Of a stretch of 44,526 bases of DNA, positions 30,765 through 38,282 are shown in pieces (the first letter of the stretch is position 1; the number at the start of each line of letters is the position of its first letter). Source of the DNA: an uncultured Verrucomicrobia subdivision 3 bacterium (lineage in GTDB: Bacteria > Verrucomicrobiota > Verrucomicrobiia > Limisphaerales > UBA11358). The notes beneath the pieces were generated by a model. That model did not search any database, had not been told where the DNA came from, and saw only the letters and a list, made by a program, of their open reading frames with translations. Made by a program: the position numbers and the translations under genes. The stretch spans positions 1 through 44,526 of the forward strand of contig CAIQEI010000053.1 of NCBI GenBank assembly GCA_903870815.1, given 5' to 3'.

Positions 30765-30794
30765 AAAAGCCCGGACGAGTACGTCCGGGCTTTT
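30765..30794 (-). terminator. intrinsic terminator of the EF-hand gene
   Basis: On the minus strand a perfect 12-base stem AAAAGCCCGGAC/GTCCGGGCTTTT with a 6-base loop is followed by more Ts. It begins 12 bases after the stop of the gene at 30807-33029, a classic Rho-independent terminator. Confidence 0.9.
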
Positions 30795-30806
30795 GATGTG
30801 AAAACA

Positions 30807-33029
30807 TTACCTGACGGTGGGCAGGTTAGTTGACACCTGCGATGACACCGTATTCGTGCCCGTTCCACCGCTGGCCGTCAACATTGGTGGCTTGCCGTGT
30901 TTTCCACCTGTCCAGTTATAGAGCCGGCCATCTTTGTCGTTGAGGAATGCCCAGACGAACCAGAGGCCAAACGCGAAAAGCAGCAGCTTCGGCCAGACGG
31001 AGGGTTTCTCGGCATATTTATCCGCCGCGCCAAAGGTGGCTCCCGGCGGCAGTGCGGCTACGCCCGTCAACGCGCCGCCGAACGGCACATTCATCTTCGC
31101 CTTGGCATTCACCGCCCAGCCGTTGGCGTCGAGAATCGGACCGAGGTTGCGTTTGCGCAGTTTCAGCCACGCAATCGCCATGGACGGAGCTGAAATCACC
31201 AGCATGACACCGATGACAAACAGCGGCACCTGCCACGCTTCAAATTTGCCGAGAAAGACCAGAAGGCTGGCCCCCGCCGCCGCTAAACTGCCCAAGGCCA
31301 AACTCAACAAGGCGATGACGCTCGGGTCAAACGCCGGTTTGGCCGGCGCGGCGGGAGCCGCCGCCGCCGGAGCGATGGGCGCATTGGCCACGGCGGTCAA
31401 TTGCGTGTTGGCATCGGCATCCGCCGCCGCCGCCTGCTTCGCGGCGCGTTCCTCAAGCATCCGCACCAACTTTTTGTAAGGCGACCAGAAGGCCTGCCGG
31501 ATGCTGATGGGATTGTCCACGATCTTGGTGATGGTGGCGTCCCAGTCGCGGCCTTTGCGGTCGTAGAAGATTCCATTCCGACCGACCATGAGGTTGTCGG
31601 AGTCGCCACCGGTAAACGCGGCGACGATGGACAGTTTTTCACCGCTGCCTTTGCGCACGCAATCGCAGTAGGCGAGATAGGTGCCGGCCATGCCCGCCAT
31701 GGCCGCGTGCCGGCCGGCGTCGTCCACCGAGAGGCAAAGATCGCAACTGCGCTGATCCAGATAAAGCGTGCCAGCCTGGAAGATGGCCTTGACCTTGCGA
31801 CCATAAAAATCGGCGAAGTTGACGAAATTGCGGCAGAGCTTCGCGAGGTCGCGGTGAAAATGGATCAACCGGTTCAAACCGATGACGGCGGTGGAATTGC
31901 CGGCTTCGGCGGCATCTTTCGCAATCAGGGCGGTCAAGGTTTCCTTGGCCTTGCCAGCAAGAATTTCCCGCGCGCGGGCGAGGCCGATTTTCTCGATGGA
32001 GCCGCCGGACTTGCCGGCGTTCCACGCATCGAAGGCGGCGAGTTTGCCGGTGAGCGCATTCCAGTCGGCCTCCGTCAGAACCGTCCGCGTGCCGAGCAGT
32101 GGTGCGATGGCGTTCGCCTGCAGCGCGGCAATCGCGCCGACCCACGCGGGATTGATGCCTTGCGTGAGCGGCAGCGGCGTGGTCGCGCCGACTTGCGCCA
32201 GCGGCAGGCCGGCGATGTCCGCGTGATTGTTCGTCAAATCTTTTGCGCCAAGGGCGGCGTATTCCTTTTCATCGCGATTCAGCGCGTTGACGGCGCGCGG
32301 GTCGAACGCGGCGAGCCGGCCACGCGCAAAATAATCTTCCACCTTCGCCTTCACGGCTTTCACCGCGCCGGCGGCGGCCTCGGTATTCACGCCCAGCGGC
32401 AGAATGGTCGCGTCGCCCTCGGCTTTTTTCCACCAGTCGGAATACGCGGCGGCCTCGGCGAAAAATTGATCCACTTTGGCCTGGCTGACGCCGGGCTGGC
32501 CGCTCACATCGGCGTCCGCGCCGAGGCAAGTGATGATGTCCGCAATAACGGCCTTGGTCGCCGCATCGCTCGCGGATTCGGCGGGCAGGATGCCATCGCC
32601 GTTGAACGGTTTCGCGGCAAACGTCGCGGCGGCGGCGGCGGCTTCATCAAACGTGACTTCGTCATTGTCGCCCCGGCCCAAAACCTGCCGCGCGAAATTG
32701 GCGATCAGTTTTCCTTCCGGCGCGGCGTCATTGATGGCGGAGGGCTTGAGCGTGGGACTGCCTTTGAGCAGGTCGTCGGGATTTTTCAGGAGGCCGCCGG
32801 CCCACTTGGCGGCGGCGATGAGTTCCGGCGCCCGCACGCGACCATCCTTGTCCGTGTCGATCAGCGCCAGCGTGGTCTGGTCGAACTCAACGCCCGTGAC
32901 GGGGCAGGCGAGCGCGACCCAGAGTTTCTGGTCGAGCTGGTCGAGGTTGAGGAGGTCGGCCCCGGAACCGATGACGACCTGATTAAATCCGCCGGCGCGG
33001 AAGAACTTCCAAGTATGCGATGTGGCCAT
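30807..33029 (-). CDS. EF-hand-containing membrane protein of unknown function
   Basis: 740 residues. A canonical calcium-binding EF-hand loop (DTDKDGRVRAPE, residues 58-69) lies near the start, and a partial second one (NGDGILPAE) follows. The middle (about 150-560) is an alanine-rich soluble region with no catalytic motif I recognise, containing LYLDQRSCDLCLSVDDAGRH and MVGRNGIFYDRKGRDWDATI. An Ala/Pro linker (APIAPAAAAPAAPAKPAFD) leads to three hydrophobic helices (VIALLSLALGSLAAAGASLL, VPLFVIGVMLVISAPSMAIA, WPKLLLFAFGLWFVWAFLN). The ATG at 33029 has an AAAGGA ribosome-binding site 6 bases upstream; a longer frame further up is unlikely. An intrinsic terminator follows directly, so the gene is probably monocistronic. 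Confidence 0.8.
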   Translation of the reverse strand: MATSHTWKFFRAGGFNQVVIGSGADLLNLDQLDQKLWVALACPVTGVEFDQTTLALIDTDKDGRVRAPELIAAAKWAGGLLKNPDDLLKGSPTLKPSAINDAAPEGKLIANFARQVLGRGDNDEVTFDEAAAAAATFAAKPFNGDGILPAESASDAATKAVIADIITCLGADADVSGQPGVSQAKVDQFFAEAAAYSDWWKKAEGDATILPLGVNTEAAAGAVKAVKAKVEDYFARGRLAAFDPRAVNALNRDEKEYAALGAKDLTNNHADIAGLPLAQVGATTPLPLTQGINPAWVGAIAALQANAIAPLLGTRTVLTEADWNALTGKLAAFDAWNAGKSGGSIEKIGLARAREILAGKAKETLTALIAKDAAEAGNSTAVIGLNRLIHFHRDLAKLCRNFVNFADFYGRKVKAIFQAGTLYLDQRSCDLCLSVDDAGRHAAMAGMAGTYLAYCDCVRKGSGEKLSIVAAFTGGDSDNLMVGRNGIFYDRKGRDWDATITKIVDNPISIRQAFWSPYKKLVRMLEERAAKQAAAADADANTQLTAVANAPIAPAAAAPAAPAKPAFDPSVIALLSLALGSLAAAGASLLVFLGKFEAWQVPLFVIGVMLVISAPSMAIAWLKLRKRNLGPILDANGWAVNAKAKMNVPFGGALTGVAALPPGATFGAADKYAEKPSVWPKLLLFAFGLWFVWAFLNDKDGRLYNWTGGKHGKPPMLTASGGTGTNTVSSQVSTNLPTVR

Positions 33030-33296
33030 GGTGTTTCCTTTGTTTCTGACGATGCGCGAAAAGTTTAACCACGAAGCCGCGAAGACACCAAGCAAACTTT
33101 ACGGCTCGAAAGCCAATGGGAGCGAAATCTTCCGGCAAAGAATATGCCGCCCCGACGGGGCTGGTGGAATTTTCGGTTTGATTTGCTACAAAGATGTCGC
33201 GCCTACGGCGCTAAATAAACATATCACGGCTCGGAAATTGATAGAAAATTGACAGCCGAATAGCGCGCAGCCAGATTCTTCGAAACTGTGCGAATC
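33030..33296. other. gene-free spacer between the EF-hand gene and kamA
   Basis: This spacer should hold the promoter of the EF-hand gene, though none is clear. It contains 'aaccacgaagccgcgaagac' (from 33067), a GCCCCGACGGGGC hairpin (about 33151-33163) and the repeat at 33186-33214. These recall fragments elsewhere in the window (17903-17930, 489-517). No gene or RNA is seen. Confidence 0.6.
33186..33214. repeat. dispersed 29-base hairpin repeat, copy 2
   Basis: CTACAAAGATGTCGCGCCTA and a short tail, matching 489-517 at 23 of 29 positions with a compensated hairpin (GCGCC-TAC-GGCGC). Confidence 0.65.
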
Positions 33297-34535
33297 TCAA
33301 ACTAACTCCGGCTCTTCGATTTCTTTCGGAGGGGGTAAGAGCGGCGTGCCGTCGGCGGCTTCGGGATACTCGAAAATCTTCCCCTCGAAGTTGCGGATGA
33401 CCACGCGGTCGGCGTTGTGGCTCAGGACATATTCGGGGCTGACCGGCACCTTGCCGCCGCCGCCGGGCGCGTCAATGACGTAGGTCGGCACGGCGTAGCC
33501 GGTCGTGTGACCGCGCAGCTTTTCCATGATCTCGACGCCCTGACGCACGCTGGTGCGCAGATGGGCGGAGCCGGCGATGAGATCGCACTGGTAGATGTAA
33601 TAGGGTTTCACGCGGCACATGAGCAGCTTTTGCAGGTGCGCTTTCATGACCTCCGCGTCGTCGTTGACGTGCTTGAGCAGCACGGTCTGGTTGCCGAGCG
33701 GAATGCCGGCGTCGGCCAGGCGGCCGAGGGCGTCGCGGACCTCCGTGGTGAGCTCGCGGGGGTGGTTGGAGTGGATGCTTAGGAAGAGCGGATGAAACTG
33801 CTTCAGCATGGCGCACAATTCCGGCGTGATGCGCTGCGGCAGAAATGTCGGAATGCGCGAGCCAATCCGCAAAAATTCCACGTGGGGAATCGCGCGCAGG
33901 CGGCCCAGCAGATTTTCCAGCTTCTCGTCGCTCAAGAGCAGGGGGTCGCCGCCGCTCAAGAGCACGTCGCGGATTTCCGGATGCGCGGCGATGTAGGCGA
34001 TCTGCTTGTCGAATTCCGGATGAAAATCGTAGCCGGTCGCATTACTGACGAGGCGCGAGCGGGTGCAGTAACGGCAATAGGAGGCGCAGCGGTCCGTCAC
34101 CAGAAACAAGACGCGGTCGGGATAGCGATGGACGAGGCCGGGCACCGGTGAATGGGAATCTTCGCCGCACGGATCGGACATTTCCCACGCCGCCGTACGA
34201 GTCTCGGCGAGCTTGGGAATGACCTGCAGCCGGATGGGGCAGTTTTCATCCGCCGGATCAATCAGGTTGAAAAAATACGGCGTGATGGCGAGCGCCAGCT
34301 TTGAATTCGCGAGTCTGGCCCCGGCAAATTCCTCCGGCGTGAGCGTGGGGAGAAATTTCTGCAACTGTTCAACCGAGGTGATGCGGTGCTTGAGCTGCCA
34401 GCGCCAGTCGTTCCAGTCGCTCTCAGAAACGTCGGCCCAGAAGCCGCGCCCGGCCGAGGAGAATTTTTTCAACGTTGCCAAGGAGCGGCACGACGGCGGC
34501 TCCCCGCTGTCTTGGGATGACTTTTCAGCCTGCAT
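33297..34535 (-). CDS. kamA: lysine 2,3-aminomutase-type radical SAM enzyme
   Basis: The 412-residue enzyme uses S-adenosylmethionine, a [4Fe-4S] cluster and PLP to move the alpha-amino group of lysine to the beta carbon. It shows the radical SAM motif CASYCRYC (Cys150, 154, 157), the GGDPLL loop, LFLSIHSNHPREL, and the PLP lysine in DAPGGGGKVPV (Lys362). Two aspartates that hold lysine in the clostridial enzyme have counterparts here (Asp318 in YQCDL, Asp355 in VIDAPGG); glutamate-type mutases replace them, so lysine is favoured. EpmB-type enzymes are shorter. Beta-lysine could be an osmolyte precursor, but the acetyltransferase AblB is not in the window. I chose ATG 34535; a TTG two codons up is an alternative. 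Confidence 0.9.
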   Translation of the reverse strand: MQAEKSSQDSGEPPSCRSLATLKKFSSAGRGFWADVSESDWNDWRWQLKHRITSVEQLQKFLPTLTPEEFAGARLANSKLALAITPYFFNLIDPADENCPIRLQVIPKLAETRTAAWEMSDPCGEDSHSPVPGLVHRYPDRVLFLVTDRCASYCRYCTRSRLVSNATGYDFHPEFDKQIAYIAAHPEIRDVLLSGGDPLLLSDEKLENLLGRLRAIPHVEFLRIGSRIPTFLPQRITPELCAMLKQFHPLFLSIHSNHPRELTTEVRDALGRLADAGIPLGNQTVLLKHVNDDAEVMKAHLQKLLMCRVKPYYIYQCDLIAGSAHLRTSVRQGVEIMEKLRGHTTGYAVPTYVIDAPGGGGKVPVSPEYVLSHNADRVVIRNFEGKIFEYPEAADGTPLLPPPKEIEEPELV

Positions 34536-34584
34536 TTTCAATGGCGCACTATAATTTCGATTCGCTATCTGTCAAGTTGACCGG

Positions 34585-35973
34585 CTACGGCAGATTGTGG
34601 TTCAAATCCGGCAGCAAAGCGCCCAGCTTCAAATTGGCCTCCACTTCCTGCCGGCGGAGGTCCAGGGCGTCCAGTTGTTTCAGGGTGGCGGCGGGTCCCG
34701 GCCGGCGACGAAAGAAGCCCTGCTTGCGCTCGCCGAGATACTCCGCCAGGACCTGGCCATAGCCGGCCGCGATTGCCGCCAACTCCGGCGTCAGGCGAAG
34801 TTGTACGAGTTCGAGATTACGCAGGCGGGCCTGGAGGATTTCCCGCTGCCGGGGCGGCGCAAAATTCCGGAGGACGGACTGGAAGGTGATTTCGGCATAG
34901 GACGGCAGGGCGTTCGAGCCGTTGCGAAGGCTCACCGGCACGGCCAGCGCGGCCTCGAGTTGATCGCGACTGAAGGCGGGCGTCCAGAGCGGGCCTGGGG
35001 CGCGCGCGGCAAAAGCGACCACCCGGAGCGCCCACCATTTTTCTACGTCCAGCGGCGCGCGATAATTTTCACGGAACGCGTCAAAGAAGGCCGCTTGCCA
35101 GTTCTCACACGCCGGCAACTGCGCCAGAAACGAGCGCACCTTGGCGGGGGCATAGTCCACGGCGAGCAGCTCGTGAACAAACAACTGGACGCTGGCGTAA
35201 TAGACGCCGCCATCCGCGCCGTCCAACTGCGCCTCCGACGGCCAGCTCAACTGTTCGAAGGTGAGGGCCGGGGATTGCTGCAGCACCCGGCGCGCGCCGG
35301 CCAGCGGGTCGAGGCCCTGCTGCTCATGGTTTAACCGGGTCAGCGCCATGCCTTCCGGCATCATCGCCGGCCCCGACCGGGTAACGGCGACGGCGGCCAC
35401 ATTTTTGTTGGGCCGGGACAAAAATAATTCACCCTCGTCTTGCGTCATGACCAACCCGGCCAAACCCACCGGCAACCAAGCGGGAACCGCGGCGGAATGC
35501 GCCGGCGAAGCGGAGCGATTGGCGATTTCCAACAGCAAGACGGAGGCCAGGGCGCGACCGCAACGTTCGCGGGAAATCAGGTCCGGCAATTCCAACCGGT
35601 AGCTCCAGCGGCCAAGAAAAGGCTGGACCGTGAGCGTCAGCGGTTCGTCGAGGGAGCGCGCCGGATGGAGCACGAGAAATATTTTGCCGCTCCACGGCGA
35701 ATCCGGGGGCAGGCCGATTTCCCGCCAGAGGGCAGATTTGAACCGTTCGGCGGAAACCGCCAGCAACGACGGTTCCAACCGGAGCAGGCCGCCGTTGGTG
35801 CCCGGATCCAGCCGGTGGAAATACGGATTAAGGGCCGGGGCGAGGGAAACCAGGAACTGTCCGGAAACACTGCTGGTGGCGGGCGGCGGGAGCAAAGCCG
35901 GCTGGCCGCGGGCGGCGGCGAGGAAGAGGAGCAGGCCGGCAACCAGCGCGCAAACCGGGCGCGAACGGTTCAT
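34585..35973 (-). CDS. secreted protein of unknown function
   Basis: 462 residues starting MNRSRPVCALVAGLLLFLAA, a clear signal peptide cleaved near AARG-QPAL. The mature part has no catalytic motif I recognise: GWLPV-like helices (AVPAWLPVGLAGLVMTQDEG), GVYYASVQLFVHELLAVDYA and a helical C-terminus (RLRNLELVQLRLTPELAAIA). A WLPVGLAG / VYYASVQLFVHELL pattern is reminiscent of the gluzincin-type 'peptidase MA-like' region seen in many verrucomicrobial proteins, but no HExxH is present. The ATG at 35973 overlaps the stop of the FmdB-type gene as ATGA, which fixes the start and suggests coupled translation. Longer frames upstream run through that gene and are rejected. Confidence 0.75.
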   Translation of the reverse strand: MNRSRPVCALVAGLLLFLAAARGQPALLPPPATSSVSGQFLVSLAPALNPYFHRLDPGTNGGLLRLEPSLLAVSAERFKSALWREIGLPPDSPWSGKIFLVLHPARSLDEPLTLTVQPFLGRWSYRLELPDLISRERCGRALASVLLLEIANRSASPAHSAAVPAWLPVGLAGLVMTQDEGELFLSRPNKNVAAVAVTRSGPAMMPEGMALTRLNHEQQGLDPLAGARRVLQQSPALTFEQLSWPSEAQLDGADGGVYYASVQLFVHELLAVDYAPAKVRSFLAQLPACENWQAAFFDAFRENYRAPLDVEKWWALRVVAFAARAPGPLWTPAFSRDQLEAALAVPVSLRNGSNALPSYAEITFQSVLRNFAPPRQREILQARLRNLELVQLRLTPELAAIAAGYGQVLAEYLGERKQGFFRRRPGPAATLKQLDALDLRRQEVEANLKLGALLPDLNHNLP

Positions 35974-36269
35974 TTTTTTTCCGGCTTGGCGGCGGGCTTG
36001 GCTTCGGCTTTCGGCTCGGCCTTGGCGGGCGCGGATTCTTTTTTCGCCGCCTGCTTGTAGCCTTCGCTGCGGTAATCGGTGATATAAAATCCGCCGCCCT
36101 TGAAGAGCAGCCCGGTGCCCGCGCTGATTTTTTTTACCACCTTGCCGCGGCCCCATTTTTTTCGCGGGCAAAGTTCTTGGGGGCAGATTTTCAGCGCCGG
36201 GGCCGTCATGGAACGGGTGGTCTCGAACTCATGGCCGCACTTTTCGCAACGATATTCGTAGGTGGGCAT
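35970..36269 (-). CDS. FmdB-family zinc-ribbon protein
   Basis: The 99-residue protein begins MPTYEYRCEKCGHEFETTRS, with the CxxC of the FmdB/CxxC_CxxC_SSSS zinc ribbon and the second pair in CPQELCPR; it continues GTGLLFKGGGFYITDYRSEG, the conserved segment of the family. A tail rich in Ala, Lys, Pro and Glu (ESAPAKAEPKAEAKPAAKPE) follows. These proteins are thought to be regulatory or chaperone-like; no defined role is known. The TGA overlaps the ATG of the next gene by four bases, which suggests co-translation with the secreted protein. Confidence 0.92.
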   Translation of the reverse strand: MPTYEYRCEKCGHEFETTRSMTAPALKICPQELCPRKKWGRGKVVKKISAGTGLLFKGGGFYITDYRSEGYKQAAKKESAPAKAEPKAEAKPAAKPEKK

Positions 36270-36305
36270 GGCAAATCGGAGACGGCTAGCAAACGCAGGC
36301 GCGGT

Positions 36306-37070
36306 TCAATGCGCCGGGGCGTTAGTGGACACACCGAGCGGCGGAATTATCTTCACCGACCCATCGGAGCCAACTTCGACATTGAGACCGTAGTTCGGCG
36401 CGGCGGGCGCGTTTGTAACCAGAACGGCACGCTCCATAAGCAACTGGGAGCCTTTTTTCTGGCTGTTGTCGTTTTTCATCAACTGCAGCCGGCGAGTGAC
36501 GTACAGGTCGGTCTTGACTTTTTTGACCTGCTGGCGGAGGTCATCGAGGTCGTTGAACTTGTGTTCGATTTCGGCCTTCTCCGCCATTTGCCGCTGAAGC
36601 TCCTGCTGGAGGAAGGCATTATTGGTCTGGGCGGTATTCAACTGGCTGCGCGTGTCCTCGATCTGACTATTCAACTGGGCAATCGTGTTGGTCAGTTCGC
36701 TGGAACGCTGGTCGAGTTGCTTATTCGCGGTTTCCAGGTCAGTGATCCTGGCATTGAGGTTGGTGACCTGATTCTGGGTGCTGGCCAGCGTGACCTTGGT
36801 GTCGGCGATGGTGACGATGGCGGCGGCCAGATTATTCGAGAACAACTCAGCCTGCTGCTGGCTCACCGCCAGGTCATTCGTGAGCATGAGGTTGACCTGG
36901 TTGAGGTCGTTGATCTTCAGGCTGGCGCTCACCACCTGATTGGAAAAATCCACGATGGAACTCACGTCGGCAACATGCCGGTCATCGCCCTGCTTTTTGA
37001 CGGCAATCAGCCCGATAAGCAAGCCGACGGCGACAACGGCCAGAATGATGATGACGGTCTTTATCTTCAT
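36306..37070 (-). CDS. membrane-anchored coiled-coil protein
   Basis: 254 residues. The N-terminal helix VIIILAVVAVGLLIGLIAV is a signal anchor. Residues about 35-190 are a long predicted coiled coil with heptad-like Leu/Ile/Val and many Gln, Asn and Asp (LASTQNQVTNLNARITDLET, ANKQLDQRSSELTNTIAQLN), ending in a short extended tail (YGLNVEVGSDGSVKIIPPLG). No domain family is recognised. The ATG at 37070 (MKIKTV) fits the membrane anchor better than the longer frame upstream. The parvulin-type isomerase gene ends 42 bases above on the same strand, so an envelope-related transcript (isomerase, coiled coil, FmdB, secreted protein) is possible. Confidence 0.8.
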   Translation of the reverse strand: MKIKTVIIILAVVAVGLLIGLIAVKKQGDDRHVADVSSIVDFSNQVVSASLKINDLNQVNLMLTNDLAVSQQQAELFSNNLAAAIVTIADTKVTLASTQNQVTNLNARITDLETANKQLDQRSSELTNTIAQLNSQIEDTRSQLNTAQTNNAFLQQELQRQMAEKAEIEHKFNDLDDLRQQVKKVKTDLYVTRRLQLMKNDNSQKKGSQLLMERAVLVTNAPAAPNYGLNVEVGSDGSVKIIPPLGVSTNAPAH

Positions 37071-37112
37071 AACGTTAATTTGTCCGCCGTGGCCTTGAGT
37101 TGTCAAGCCTGC

Positions 37113-38237
37113 TCACTTCGCCGGATCGGCCAAGGCCCCCTTGGCGTCGGCGGTCTGGGCCTGGGCACGGACGCTTTCATCCAGCGCCTTGAGCGCGGGG
37201 TCGACGATTTCGACCTGCTGTGCCTGGCGCTGTTGCTTGATGTAATCCGGCGCGAGCTCCTTGATTTTTTGCGTCTCCACCTCGGTTTTGCAGATTTCGG
37301 CGACGGTCTTGTTGATCTTGGGCAGCGGGTCGGTATAGGCAAACTGTTTGGCCGGCGTCTTGTCGATCATCTTAATGATATGGTAGCCGAACTGCGTGGT
37401 AACAACGTCGCTGACCTGATTGTTGGTCAATGAAAACGCAGTGGATTCAAACTCCGGCACCATCTGGCCATGGGAAAATTCCGGCAGTTCCCCGCCTTTT
37501 TCCTTGGAGCCGGGGTCTTCCGAATAATGGCCCGCCAGCGCGGCGAAATCGGCGCCGGCGCGAATCTGCTTGAGCAGGTCGTCGATCTGCTTGCGTTTGG
37601 CAGCGATGGTGTTCGTCGGCAAGGACATGCGTGTTTCCGGATCCACCGTCATCAACAGGATGTGCCGGACGTGAGCCATCTCCGGCTGTTCAAAATCCGC
37701 CGCGTGCTTGGCATAAAACGCCTTGGCCTGGTCGTCGGTGACAACAATGTTCAACTCGCGTTTGAGCGTGGCCTTGGCAACAGACTCCTGCAGGGCCTTG
37801 GCGCGCAATTCGTCCACCGTCATGCCCACGGCCTTGAGCTGGCGCTCAAAGGCCTCGGTCGAACCGAACCGCTTGAGGAGATTCGTGTATTGCAGTTCCG
37901 CCTCGACAGCCCCGGCGGCGTGGTCGGCCGGCGTCGCATTTTGCAGCAGCACCTGGATGGTGATCAGCTGGTTCAGGATGGCCACCGTAAATTCCGGCGG
38001 CAGCGTCTGGCCCTGCGAGGCGGCGTTGGCCTTCGCACCGGTCAAAACCTGGTCCAGCTCGCTCTGCTTGATTTCAAAACCCTTGGCTTTGACGATGGCC
38101 GGGTCGCCGAAGAGCGCCTTCATCGTCGCCTCCGGGCTCGAGTTGGTGCCGGCCGGCAAAACCACGGGCGCGGTTACGGCCAGGGCGGAAATCCCGCCGA
38201 CGATCAGCGCGGCGAATACGGACAATTTTAATTTCAT
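37113..38237 (-). CDS. periplasmic peptidyl-prolyl isomerase (parvulin, SurA/PrsA-like)
   Basis: 374 residues with a signal peptide (MKLKLSVFAALIVGGISALA). A SurA-N-like helical chaperone region (about 40-190: TVAILNQLITIQVLLQNATP, FERQLKAVGMTVDELRAKAL) precedes one PpiC parvulin domain (about 195-300: AHVRHILLMT, LLKQIRAGADFAALAGHYSE, DPGSKEKGGELPEFSHGQMV, GYHIIKMIDK). The enzyme would assist folding of secreted or outer-membrane proteins by isomerising prolyl bonds. The ATG at 38237 is standard. The serA gene ends 45 bases above on the same strand. Confidence 0.9.
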   Translation of the reverse strand: MKLKLSVFAALIVGGISALAVTAPVVLPAGTNSSPEATMKALFGDPAIVKAKGFEIKQSELDQVLTGAKANAASQGQTLPPEFTVAILNQLITIQVLLQNATPADHAAGAVEAELQYTNLLKRFGSTEAFERQLKAVGMTVDELRAKALQESVAKATLKRELNIVVTDDQAKAFYAKHAADFEQPEMAHVRHILLMTVDPETRMSLPTNTIAAKRKQIDDLLKQIRAGADFAALAGHYSEDPGSKEKGGELPEFSHGQMVPEFESTAFSLTNNQVSDVVTTQFGYHIIKMIDKTPAKQFAYTDPLPKINKTVAEICKTEVETQKIKELAPDYIKQQRQAQQVEIVDPALKALDESVRAQAQTADAKGALADPAK

Positions 38238-38282
38238 TTGGTCAATTGGACTGACAAGTTGCGTTTCGGTTCAAAAACAGGG

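Noticed and set aside
31401-33068. 555-codon frame on the plus strand opposite the EF-hand gene
   Set aside because: Complement of a gene with a ribosome-binding site, an EF-hand motif and a matching terminator; long antisense frames are expected at this GC content.
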